A stretch of DNA of 64,000 nt. Origin: Mesorhizobium_B sp035998495 (lineage in GTDB: Bacteria; Pseudomonadota; Alphaproteobacteria; Rhizobiales; Rhizobiaceae). The stretch lies in the NCBI GenBank assembly GCA_035998495.1, contig DASYHP010000005.1, positions 19,938 through 83,937 on the forward strand, written 5' to 3'. The notes beneath the pieces are model-generated. The model did not search any database, had not been told where the DNA came from, and saw only the letters and a program-made list of their open reading frames with translations. The translations under genes were made by a program, and so were the position numbers. Positions within the stretch are counted from its first letter, which is position 1. Each line of letters starts with the position of its first letter. Below, piece after piece: positions 25,386 through 32,886 of this stretch.

Positions 25386-26390
25386 TCACTCGCCGTCGTC
25401 ACCACCGTCATCGGCACCGCCTTCGTCGTCGCCGCTGTCATCTTCGATGACCTCGTCATCTCCGCCGTCGTCTTCACCATCATCCGCGCTGTCGTCCGCG
25501 TCGGCGCCATCATCGGCGGCGTCATCGGCCTCAGCCGAGTCGTCCACGCCGTCATTGTCGTCGTCGGCGTCGGCGTCATCGGCGGTGCCATCGTTGTCGT
25601 CGTCGGTGTCAGCGTCGTCCGGGATGCCGTCGCTGTCGCTGTCGTCCGAAGAGTTGTCGCCCTCCGCGGAATCGTCCTTGCCGTCATTGTCGTCATCGGT
25701 GTCTGCGTCGTCGGGCGTTCCATCGTTGTCGTCGTCCGCATCGGACGCGTCGGGCGTGCCGTCATCGTCGCTGTCGTCGTCGGAAGCCGCTTCCGTCGAG
25801 CTTTCCTCCGTCGTCTCGACCGAGGCTTCCTGCTCGATGACCGTTTCCTCACTTTGATAGGAAGTTTCGATGGTTTCCGAATATTCGGAGATGAATTCGG
25901 AATAGCTGAAGCTCGTCTCGACCGACCAGCTTTCCCAGGTGGAGATCTCCGAGACGCTGAACGTCTCCTCGTAGAACTCGATGGTGATGATAGCGGACAC
26001 CTCCACGACCGAGCCGCCACGGCTCACACCAAATAGATAGCCAGTGTCGCCGGTGCGCAGGCCCCGGCGCACGATGACGTCCACATCGACCGGCCGCGTC
26101 ACCTTGCGGCCGCCCACCTCGACGAGCACGTCGCCCGGCTCGATGCCTTGCTTGTCCGCCACGCCGCCCGGCTCGGTGGCGAGCACGAGCAGCCCTTCCC
26201 GGACGTTGAGCTTGAAGGCGGTAGCGACCGCGTCGTTGATGGGCAGAAGAATGGCATCCAGCGCCCGCGACACGGACGGCGCGGGGAGCTTGACGTCGCC
26301 GGTCAGGGCCCAGGCAGGCATCGCGGCTAAGGGCACCGCCAAGGGCGCGGCGACGGAGAGCGCTCGCAGAGCGCGAAGAGTTCTACGCAC
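25386..26390 (-). CDS. Secreted PDZ protein with acidic thrombospondin-3-like repeat tail
   Basis: This 334-residue protein starts at a GTG (26390) with GGGGAT nearby. It has a signal peptide (residues 1-29, ending PAWA) and a PDZ domain at about 60-125 (REGLLVLATEPGGVADKQGI, EPGDVLVEVGGRKVTRPVDV). A Ser/Tyr/Glu-rich linker covers about 140-200 (SYSEFISEYSETIETSY). The tail, about 204-334, is almost entirely Asp, Gly, Glu, Ala and Ser and contains repeated DxDxDG-type units (ADDDNDGTPDDADTDDDNDG), as in calcium-binding thrombospondin type 3 repeats. No protease domain is present. Function is unknown; a calcium-dependent cell-surface or periplasmic adaptor is plausible. A longer frame extending to 27380 is a shadow of the methyltransferase. 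Confidence 0.85.
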   Translation of the reverse strand: MRRTLRALRALSVAAPLAVPLAAMPAWALTGDVKLPAPSVSRALDAILLPINDAVATAFKLNVREGLLVLATEPGGVADKQGIEPGDVLVEVGGRKVTRPVDVDVIVRRGLRTGDTGYLFGVSRGGSVVEVSAIITIEFYEETFSVSEISTWESWSVETSFSYSEFISEYSETIETSYQSEETVIEQEASVETTEESSTEAASDDDSDDDGTPDASDADDDNDGTPDDADTDDDNDGKDDSAEGDNSSDDSDSDGIPDDADTDDDNDGTADDADADDDNDGVDDSAEADDAADDGADADDSADDGEDDGGDDEVIEDDSGDDEGGADDGGDDGE

Positions 26391-26608
26391 GATTATCCCC
26401 TTCAAGATGAATGGCTTGCCGCGCTCCGTCCCGAGCGCGGCCCGCTTTTCTTGAACCAGAGTTGAAGAAGAAGCCAGCCCGAATGATGACGAGGAGCAAA
26501 GTTGATGCAGCCGCATTCCAGAGGGTTCCGCAGCGCAGTCCCATCCGAAGTCCGTAACAGCCTGTAGAGCCAGTTCGTGACGGCGAAGACCGTCCTCAGC
26601 CTTGACAG

Positions 26609-27460
26609 CTAGTGGGCGGGCTTTTCGGCGACGAGCAGGCCATAGCGCATGGCGTCTGTACGGTAGGCCAGGATTAGCCGGGGTAAGGTCAGGGCGAAGA
26701 CACGGTTCTCGGCGCGGGCGCTCAAGAGGAAGCGGCGGTAGTCGCCTCGCGTGGCGAGTTTTCGTGCAAGTCTCTGAGCACAGATCGTCCAGGTGCGGCG
26801 GACGTTCCGACTCAGGTCTTTGAAGCCGATCACCCGGAACCCGGCGGCTTGCGCCCATTCGCGGTATTCGCTTTCCGTCCCCATGCCCGGCAGCCGGCCC
26901 TCGCGGCAGATGGGTTCCAGCAGATGCCGAATTTCCCACATGCTCGGGGTTTCCCGCGATAGCCAGGCATAGACGCCGAGCCGCCCACCGGGCCGCAGCA
27001 CGCGAAAGGCTTCGGCGAAGAAGCGAGACTTGTCCTCCATGTGCTCGGAGCTTTCGATGCTCCAGGCGCGGTCGAAACTGGTGTCGGGGAGCCCGTTTTG
27101 GAGCCAGTCTCGGCAGAGGATCTCGACCTCCGGATGGTTCACGGCGAGCGCCTGGGCGCGGGCGGCCTGCACAGAGGAGATGGTCAGCCCCGTGACATGG
27201 GCGCCGAAGCGTTCGGCCAGCCGGCGCGCGGTCCCGCCATAGCCGCAGCCGATGTCGCAGGCCTTCTGGCCGTGCTGCAAACCGAGCCGCTCCGCGAGGT
27301 GGTCGATCAGGGCTTCGACCGCCTCCCGTGGGCTTTCGCGCCCCGTCCGCCAAAGCCCGTGATGGACATGTTCGCCCCAAACTTCGCGATAGAACGGGTC
27401 GAGCTCGTCGTAGTGGCGGGCCACCGCCGCAGCCGTCTGAACCTTTTTGGGAACGATCAT
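26609..27460 (-). CDS. Class I SAM-dependent methyltransferase of polyketide operon
   Basis: This protein of about 283 residues has SAM motif I in CDIGCGYGGTARRLAERFGA, motif II region SFDRAWSIESSEHMEDKSRF and motif III LRPGGRLGVYAW. It resembles tocopherol/cyclopropane-type small-molecule C- or O-methyltransferases. The ATG at 27460 overlaps the upstream oxidoreductase stop (ATGA), and an ATG 12 codons earlier is rejected. It is the fourth and last gene of the type III PKS operon and probably tailors its product. Confidence 0.88.
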   Translation of the reverse strand: MIVPKKVQTAAAVARHYDELDPFYREVWGEHVHHGLWRTGRESPREAVEALIDHLAERLGLQHGQKACDIGCGYGGTARRLAERFGAHVTGLTISSVQAARAQALAVNHPEVEILCRDWLQNGLPDTSFDRAWSIESSEHMEDKSRFFAEAFRVLRPGGRLGVYAWLSRETPSMWEIRHLLEPICREGRLPGMGTESEYREWAQAAGFRVIGFKDLSRNVRRTWTICAQRLARKLATRGDYRRFLLSARAENRVFALTLPRLILAYRTDAMRYGLLVAEKPAH

Positions 27461-28590
27461 CCCGTTCTTATGAGCGGGGCGGGGATTCGCGTCCACCGCG
27501 CCAGCGCGCCGACCAGGCCAGGAAAAAGGCGGAAACCCGCCATCAGGCCGCGGCGCGCCGGAGCGGCCTGGCTGAGCCCGTAGACGCGCTGAGCCAGGCG
27601 GATCGGGCCGCCGACATCCGCCGCGATCCGCCGGTGATAGGCAGCCGCTCCTTCATGCGCGAGGTGGCTCCTCGCGGCGAGCTTGGCCGAGTGAAGCGCG
27701 ATCGCCATGCCGTCGCCGCAGAAGGAGGGGATCACGCCCATCTGGTCGCCTAGACGGTAAAGGCCGGAGGGGTCGTCGGCGGCCGGACGGTGGATGAAGC
27801 CATAGGGCACTTGGCTGACCGTGAGCGGCTTATCCAACAGCTCGGCCGCGCCGTCGAGGCGGGCGCCGAGATGCGGGCACCGCTCGCGAAGGAGCCCAAG
27901 CAACCTGCCCCAGCTTTTCCCCGCGCGCTCGAATAGGTCGGTCCGCGCCAGGAGGCAAAGATTGGTCATGCCGCCCTCCACCATTTGCAGGCCGGCATAG
28001 CCGCCGTCGAACAGCACAACCTCGACCGCACCCCTGAGCTCGGCGGCCTGGTTCGGCGCAAGAGCGAAATAGGTCTTGAAGCCGATCAGGCGATTGTCGG
28101 AGGCGGGCCGGCGGGGCGCGCGCAGATCGTGCTTTCCGGTGGCGAGGAACACGGCGTCGGCAGCGATCTCCTCGCCGCCGCGCAGGCGTACCGCAAGCCA
28201 GCCATTCCCGGGCGCGACCTCGCGCACGACAGGGCCCCGCCTGATCTCGGCCCCGAGCGCCTCGGCCCGCGCGAGCAGGGCTTCGTCGAGGCTGCGCCGC
28301 GACAGGCCAAGGCCTGCGAAGGGCAGCGCGGCTTCGACCAGCTCGGCGCCTTCGGCGATCCGCACGGCGCCGATGGGGGCGGCGCCCAAGGCAAGTAGGT
28401 CAAGGCCGAGCTCGTCGAGATAGGCTTGCGCCTCCCAGCTCAGGAACTCGCCGCAGACCTTGTGCTGGGGCGCGCTCGTGCGCTCGATCAGAAGCGGCCC
28501 GCGGCTCTCCCGCGCGAGATAGGCGGCCGCGGCCGCGCCGGCCGGCCCGCCGCCTACGACGACCAAGGGATGGTGCTCGGGCAAGCTCAA
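27457..28590 (-). CDS. FAD-dependent oxidoreductase, geranylgeranyl-reductase/hydroxylase type
   Basis: This 377-residue flavoprotein has the FAD-binding fold GGGPAGAAAAAYLARE near residues 13-28. A following cysteine motif (HKVCGEFLSWEAQAYLDELG) is characteristic of the geranylgeranyl-reductase/FixC-like branch. The second FAD motif is LGDQMGVIPSFCGDGMAIAL near residue 280. It lies inside the type III PKS operon, overlapping its neighbours by four bases on both sides, and is expected to hydroxylate or reduce the polyketide ring or chain. The Streptomyces srsABC phenolic-lipid pathway also pairs a type III PKS with a methyltransferase and a flavoprotein. Confidence 0.87.
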   Translation of the reverse strand: MSLPEHHPLVVVGGGPAGAAAAAYLARESRGPLLIERTSAPQHKVCGEFLSWEAQAYLDELGLDLLALGAAPIGAVRIAEGAELVEAALPFAGLGLSRRSLDEALLARAEALGAEIRRGPVVREVAPGNGWLAVRLRGGEEIAADAVFLATGKHDLRAPRRPASDNRLIGFKTYFALAPNQAAELRGAVEVVLFDGGYAGLQMVEGGMTNLCLLARTDLFERAGKSWGRLLGLLRERCPHLGARLDGAAELLDKPLTVSQVPYGFIHRPAADDPSGLYRLGDQMGVIPSFCGDGMAIALHSAKLAARSHLAHEGAAAYHRRIAADVGGPIRLAQRVYGLSQAAPARRGLMAGFRLFPGLVGALARWTRIPAPLIRTG

Positions 28591-29309
28591 TTGAGCCGTC
28601 CGACCGAGATGCGGAACGGCAGGTGCCAGCGGATGTCGACCGCATCGAGAGGAAGGCCGGCATCCCGCACCAGCCGCCGCCAGTCCGCCTTGGTGAAGGC
28701 GCGCGCGATGGACACGGGCCCGTCATGCCGGACGAAGCGGTGCCAGCGGGCGAGCCGCGACATCGCGCGGAAGGCATGGAAAGGCAGGGCATGGCGGTGA
28801 AGATCGTTGACGAACCAGCCCTTTGCGGCCGTTTTCTCCATCCATCGGATGAACTCGACGAGCTGGCCGTCGCTCAAGTGATGGGTGAAAAGCGAGCTGA
28901 CGATGAACTGCGGCGGATGCTCGGGCCGGTGGGCGAACGCGTCGCCCGTCCGGTAGTCGATCCGCATGTCGGCCGGCGTGGCCTCGCGAGCAGACGCCGC
29001 GCTCCAGGGGTTGAGATCGACGCCGGCGAGTTGCGGCTCGAAGCCACGCTTGACGCACCAGCGATGGATCGCCCGCAGCATGTCGCCATGGCCGAAGCCC
29101 ACATCAAGAAGCGACAGGGTTTCGCCGCGGCGCATGTCTTTGGTCGCCTCGGCCAGCCAGTTCAGCGTGGGCGGTCGCGCCAGCGTCAACGTGTTGACGG
29201 CCGCCAGGTCGCGGAGGCACGCACGAAACTCCTCGAAGCCGACAGGCTCCGTGTCCATCAGCTCGGATTCGGCGCTGCGCGCAGCGAAGCTCCGCGGCAG
29301 GGGGCTCAC
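28587..29309 (-). CDS. Methyltransferase of polyketide operon
   Basis: This methyltransferase of about 240 residues has SAM motif I LSLLDVGFGHGDMLRAIHRW, then AGVDLNPWSAASARE and VSSLFTHHLSDGQLVEFIRW. The GTG at 29309 overlaps the PKS stop (GTGA) and is taken as the start; an ATG at 29258 (MDTEPVGFEEFRA) is the alternative. It sits directly after the type III PKS and before the oxidoreductase, all sharing four-base overlaps, so co-expression is nearly certain. Substrate is unknown. Confidence 0.86.
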   Translation of the reverse strand: MSPLPRSFAARSAESELMDTEPVGFEEFRACLRDLAAVNTLTLARPPTLNWLAEATKDMRRGETLSLLDVGFGHGDMLRAIHRWCVKRGFEPQLAGVDLNPWSAASAREATPADMRIDYRTGDAFAHRPEHPPQFIVSSLFTHHLSDGQLVEFIRWMEKTAAKGWFVNDLHRHALPFHAFRAMSRLARWHRFVRHDGPVSIARAFTKADWRRLVRDAGLPLDAVDIRWHLPFRISVGRLN

Positions 29310-30385
29310 CCGACCGTCCGGAACCGGAACGTCTCGGCCACGAGGCCCGGCCCGAACGCCATGCCGAAACCCTGTGCCTCGCCCCTGACCGTGCGCAGCA
29401 TCCGGTTCAGCACGAACATCAGCGTGGCCGAGGACATGTTGCCGAACTCGCGCAGGACGTTCCGCGACCAGCGCAGAGCCTCTTTGTCGAGGCGCAGGCC
29501 TTCCTCCACGGCGTCGAGGATGGTGCGCCCGCCGGCGTGGACCGCCCAAAGCTCCACCTCCTCGGGCCGTGTGCGCGCGAAGATGCCGCCGTCGTTGCGG
29601 GCGGCCTCGTGGGCGAGCGCGCTGGTGATGTGGCTCGGCACCTCGCCCGATAGGTGCATGGAAAAGCCGCTGTCGCCGATATGCCAGGTGATGAGGCCTT
29701 GCGTAGCGGGAATGGTGGCGACCTTGAAATCGAGAAGCGCAAGGCCAGTCGGTTCGGCGGAGACCAGCGCCGCCGTGCAGCCATCGCCGAAGAGCAGGGC
29801 GGCCAGGATCTGGTCGAGCTTGCTTGTGTCCTGCATGTGCAGCGTGCAGAGTTCGCAGTTGATCACGAGCACTTTCGCGGATGGCTCGGAGCGGACGATG
29901 TGATGCGCCGCCTTGAGCGCGTTCACCGCGGCCGCACAGCCCATGAAGCCCACCAGCGTGCGCTCGATGTCGGGGTTGAGGCCCAGCGCCGCGGCCAGTT
30001 GCTGGTCGAGGCCCGGCGCGGTGAAGCCCGTGCAGGACGCAACCACGAGGTGGGTGATCTCTTCTTTCTCTTCCGCGATGTCGAGGTCGGCCACGGCCCG
30101 GAGCGCGAGGTCGAGCGCATCATGCTCGTAGCGCTTCATGCGCTCGCCCGTGCCCGCGAAGTTTCCACGCATGTAGAAGTTCTCGCTGTCGGCGGCCTGC
30201 TCCAGCCGCTCGCCCGGCCGGAAGTGGGAGAAGCGGTGATCGATTTCGGCGCGTTTGGCCATGCGCTCGAACAGCTTTCGGCTGCGCTCATCCGGCAGGG
30301 ACGCGCTGACGAACTGGATGAAGGTCTGATGGACATCGTGCGGGGGGACGGCCGTTCCGATGCGGTTCACATGCGCTGTCGCCAT
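29306..30385 (-). CDS. Type III polyketide synthase (chalcone-synthase-like)
   Basis: This 359-residue homodimeric-type condensing enzyme carries the complete catalytic triad: Cys150 in GFMGCAAAVNAL, His283 in WAVHAGGRTIL and Asn316 in REFGNMSSATLMF. The C-terminal GFGMAFGPGLVAE is the family signature GFGPG region. It is likely to extend an acyl-CoA starter with malonyl-CoA to make alkylpyrones or alkylresorcinols, but starter and ring type cannot be read by eye. It heads the operon. The ATG at 30385 begins MATAHVNRIGTAVPPHDVHQ; an upstream ATG at 30481 is rejected as it precedes the typical start. Confidence 0.93.
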   Translation of the reverse strand: MATAHVNRIGTAVPPHDVHQTFIQFVSASLPDERSRKLFERMAKRAEIDHRFSHFRPGERLEQAADSENFYMRGNFAGTGERMKRYEHDALDLALRAVADLDIAEEKEEITHLVVASCTGFTAPGLDQQLAAALGLNPDIERTLVGFMGCAAAVNALKAAHHIVRSEPSAKVLVINCELCTLHMQDTSKLDQILAALLFGDGCTAALVSAEPTGLALLDFKVATIPATQGLITWHIGDSGFSMHLSGEVPSHITSALAHEAARNDGGIFARTRPEEVELWAVHAGGRTILDAVEEGLRLDKEALRWSRNVLREFGNMSSATLMFVLNRMLRTVRGEAQGFGMAFGPGLVAETFRFRTVG

Positions 30386-30547
30386 AAGGATCAAACTCGG
30401 GAATGGCGCACAGACGCACCGGGCGAGAGAAACACCCGAGGAGCCGAATAGGTGCCGTTTCGCGAACACACGGTCCATCAAAAGAGCGTGTGATGTCTGC
30501 GAGGCGGCGAGCGCTTCGGCGGGAGCGCCCGCGCGGTGAAGCTGTTG

Positions 30548-31057
30548 TCAGCGGTCGGCCTTCTCGCCCGCGGTGGCGAGCTCCATATAGCGGCGCGTCA
30601 CCGGCTCGATAATCTCGGCCACGCGGTCGGCCGCCTGCTCCTCTTCCCTCAAGGATTGTTGGAAGGAGCCGGTGTGGACCGTGTCTCCGGCCATCTCGGC
30701 GATCACGATCAGCGAACGGTAGGCGCCGATCTGCTCGTACTGGTAGGCATAGCCGGCATAGAGGTTCTTGAGCGTCTCGTCGCTGAACGCGGCATGCACG
30801 GTCGCGCCGATCGTTCCGGCGACCGACGTGACGGTTTCCTTGATCGCCGAGATGCTTTCGCCGTGATCGCAAAGCGCCTCCTCAAGGCGCTTGAGCTGGT
30901 TGCGGGTGGTGCGGATATGGCTTTCCAAGAGCGCCTTGTATTCGGGGTAACGCTCGAGCCGCGACGCCTGCAGCTCCATCTGCTGCAAGCCTTGTTGCTC
31001 CATAGCGTGCGTGTTGCGCAAAGCGGCGGCGTAGATGCTGCGGGCGTCGGTGGCCAT
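30548..31057 (-). CDS. DUF892 (YciF-like) ferritin-fold stress protein
   Basis: This 169-residue all-helical protein, MATDARSIYAAALRNTHAME, contains LYAGYAYQYEQIGAYRSLIV and QSLREEEQAADRVAEIIEPV, features of the DUF892/YciE-YciF family of ferritin-like four-helix proteins. Several Glu and His residues could hold metal. An EcfG-type promoter (GGAAC-N16-CGTT, 31089-31113) lies directly upstream, so general-stress control is likely. The start is the ATG at 31057; the frame is open further upstream, but that part lies within the promoter. Confidence 0.87.
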   Translation of the reverse strand: MATDARSIYAAALRNTHAMEQQGLQQMELQASRLERYPEYKALLESHIRTTRNQLKRLEEALCDHGESISAIKETVTSVAGTIGATVHAAFSDETLKNLYAGYAYQYEQIGAYRSLIVIAEMAGDTVHTGSFQQSLREEEQAADRVAEIIEPVTRRYMELATAGEKADR

Positions 31058-31088
31058 GACGATGCTCCTGGTCGGCAGTCGCGCCTCC

Positions 31089-31113
31089 AACGGGCGTTTC
31101 GCGGCGAAGTTCC
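31089..31113 (-). promoter_or_regulatory. EcfG (general stress sigma factor)-type promoter
   Basis: On the minus strand GGAAC (31113-31109) is followed after 16 bases by CGTT (31092-31089). This is the consensus of alphaproteobacterial sigma-EcfG promoters. It lies about 30 bases before the DUF892 start codon, leaving room for a short leader. The DUF892 gene is a typical member of such a regulon. Confidence 0.7.
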
Positions 31114-31241
31114 ACCACGCGGCGGGGCGATCCGAGCAGCCTGACGGCCTTTGATCACATGTTCGCAGGGCCGGAACGTTTTGGCCGGCCGGGCCTTGGC
31201 GGGGCGCAGAACCTTTCTGCCTCACCGACAAGGAGATGCCG

Positions 31242-31517
31242 ATGTCCGACCAGAATTCCCAGCAGAGCGAAGGCCTCAAGCGCCGCTATCAGGTGCGCCA
31301 AGTCACCCATTACCAGGTGTCCTGGGTCGAGCAGGGGCGCGGCGAGGAAGGCAAGTTCACGATCCAGCTCATCCTTGACAACGGCGTGGAGGAATACATC
31401 CTGGACGTGGACTCCGACGATATGGAGCCGCTCCTGCGCCTTCTCGCCCGCAGCAAGCACACCACCTTCGATCTCGAACGCAAGGTGCTGATGTTCAGCA
31501 ATCTCGAAGCGGATTGA
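31242..31517 (+). CDS. Small conserved-type acidic protein, unknown function
   Basis: This 91-residue protein begins MSDQNSQQSEGLKRRYQVRQ and continues with a mostly beta-strand, acidic body (FTIQLILDNGVEEYILDVDS). It has no signal peptide or membrane helix. AAGGAG six bases before the ATG at 31242 fixes this start over an ATG at 31236, which lies directly on the ribosome site. I do not recognise the family. It lies between the DUF892 stress gene and a small zinc-ribbon gene, all in different orientations. Confidence 0.7.
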   Translation: MSDQNSQQSEGLKRRYQVRQVTHYQVSWVEQGRGEEGKFTIQLILDNGVEEYILDVDSDDMEPLLRLLARSKHTTFDLERKVLMFSNLEAD

Positions 31518-31561
31518 GGCGCGGCGTCAGTCCCTTTTTCTGGACGCCGGCAAGGCTGCGA

Positions 31562-31750
31562 TCAGTCCATGCCGGCGTCGCTGTCGCGCAGAAAGGCGTC
31601 ACGCTTGTTCCAGGTGTGCGTTTCCTCGCAGGCCGGGCACAGGAACGTGTTCATGCCGGGATCGGCTTGCTCGAACTCCTCCGGCGCCATCTCCATGCCG
31701 GTGGCGACCGTCTGGCCGGTCACGGGACATTTGATGCAGATATCGGCCAT
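31562..31750 (-). CDS. Small zinc-ribbon-like protein
   Basis: This 62-residue protein, MADICIKCPVTGQTVATGME, has two cysteine pairs, CIKC near residue 5 and CPAC near residue 38, spaced as in a zinc ribbon. The C-terminus is NKRDAFLRDSDAGMD. It has no membrane segment. Such mini-ribbons are often nucleic-acid or protein adaptors, but no function can be assigned. Its start lies about 1.8 kb from any likely partner of known role, so context gives little. Confidence 0.72.
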   Translation of the reverse strand: MADICIKCPVTGQTVATGMEMAPEEFEQADPGMNTFLCPACEETHTWNKRDAFLRDSDAGMD

Positions 31751-31831
31751 GGCATGCGCTCGTCGCTGAAGGAGGGGCTCGCCAGAACATAGGCACGAGC
31801 CCCTTTGGGAAAAGAACGGCGTGACCGGCGG

Positions 31832-32806
31832 TCAGCCGCGCGCGTCCTGAATGGCGGACAATTTCCAGTCGCCACCGCGCTCGCGCATGAAGGTCCAGAG
31901 TTCCGTCGTCTCCGTCGGGCGTTCGGGATCGCCGGAAACGACCGCGCCGCTCCCCCGGTCCACGGTTACGTCGCGCGACTCGTAGAGCATGGCGGCGGTC
32001 GCGTAATCGCGGTCGCCCTCGCGCCAGCTTTCGGCGATGTCGGCCTGCAGCAGCCGCATGTCCGAGACCTCGTTGCGCACGCCGTTTTTGGCGTTGTCGG
32101 CCAGTTCCTCCGACAGATAGGACACCATTTCAGGCGTCGCCAAACGGCGCAGCGCCGCATGGTCCTCGCGCCCGAAGGCCTCCTGCACTTCCCTTAGCTG
32201 CCGCTCGAAGGTGTCGAGGTCGGTTTGAGTGAGGCGGACATCGCTTGCGGCGGCTGCCGCGGGGGCACCCGCCGCGCCGACCCGCGGGATGGTGAAGGAG
32301 CCGGGGCGGGGAGAGTCGAAGCGGTCGCGGGGCACGCCCTGCGGGCCACCCGCCATGGCTGGCTCGCGGCCTGCCGGCGACGAGCGGAACAGGCGCATGA
32401 GCAGGAAGATCGCGCCGCCGATCAGGAGAAGCTGGAAGAGCAAGCCGAACAGACCGGCCAGGCCGCCGAAGCCGTAGCCCATCAGAAGGCCGAACAGGCC
32501 GCCGAGCAGAAGGCCGCGTGCGAGCGGGCTAGCGAACAGGCCCGTCGTCGGCCTCGGCTGCGCGGCGCGGGGCTGCGCCGCTTGCGGCGAAGTCTGCTGG
32601 CGCGGGCTCATGGAGCGCTCCACCGGCGCGGTCGGCTGAGGCGCCGTGCGGGTGGCGGGAGGCGCCTGAAAGGTCCGCGTGCCGCGGCTGCCGAAACTGC
32701 CGCCACGACGCGCCTCGGCATAATCCACGGCCGTCATCGAAAAGCCGATGAACAAGGCGGCGAACAGAGCCGTCCACCGGCTCCCACGCGAAGAAAACAC
32801 GGGCAT
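31832..32806 (-). CDS. Tim44-like domain membrane protein
   Basis: This 324-residue protein has an N-terminal signal-like helix and a Pro/Gln/Arg-rich region (residues about 35-88). Two adjacent hydrophobic segments (GLLLGGLFGLLMGYGFGGLA and GLFGLLFQLLLIGGAIFLLM) follow. A C-terminal Tim44-like lipid/protein-binding domain (about 195-320) contains LDTFERQLREVQEAFGREDH and ESWREGDRDYATAAML. Such proteins are widespread in alphaproteobacteria and may act at the inner membrane, but their task is unclear. Two Gly-rich loops in the membrane segments are notable. Confidence 0.85.
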   Translation of the reverse strand: MPVFSSRGSRWTALFAALFIGFSMTAVDYAEARRGGSFGSRGTRTFQAPPATRTAPQPTAPVERSMSPRQQTSPQAAQPRAAQPRPTTGLFASPLARGLLLGGLFGLLMGYGFGGLAGLFGLLFQLLLIGGAIFLLMRLFRSSPAGREPAMAGGPQGVPRDRFDSPRPGSFTIPRVGAAGAPAAAAASDVRLTQTDLDTFERQLREVQEAFGREDHAALRRLATPEMVSYLSEELADNAKNGVRNEVSDMRLLQADIAESWREGDRDYATAAMLYESRDVTVDRGSGAVVSGDPERPTETTELWTFMRERGGDWKLSAIQDARG

Positions 32807-32886
32807 CCCCTTTGCGAATTGTCTGTGGGTTATATGGGGACGCCGCCGGGCGGGTTCACCCGCCGGCGGTCAAAAAGCGGCGTGCC

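Noticed and set aside
25386..27380. Apparent 664-aa protein joining PDZ protein to upstream sequence
   Set aside because: The upstream part is a shadow of the methyltransferase frame and the intergenic gap; a GTG with a good ribosome site at 26390 precedes a normal signal peptide.
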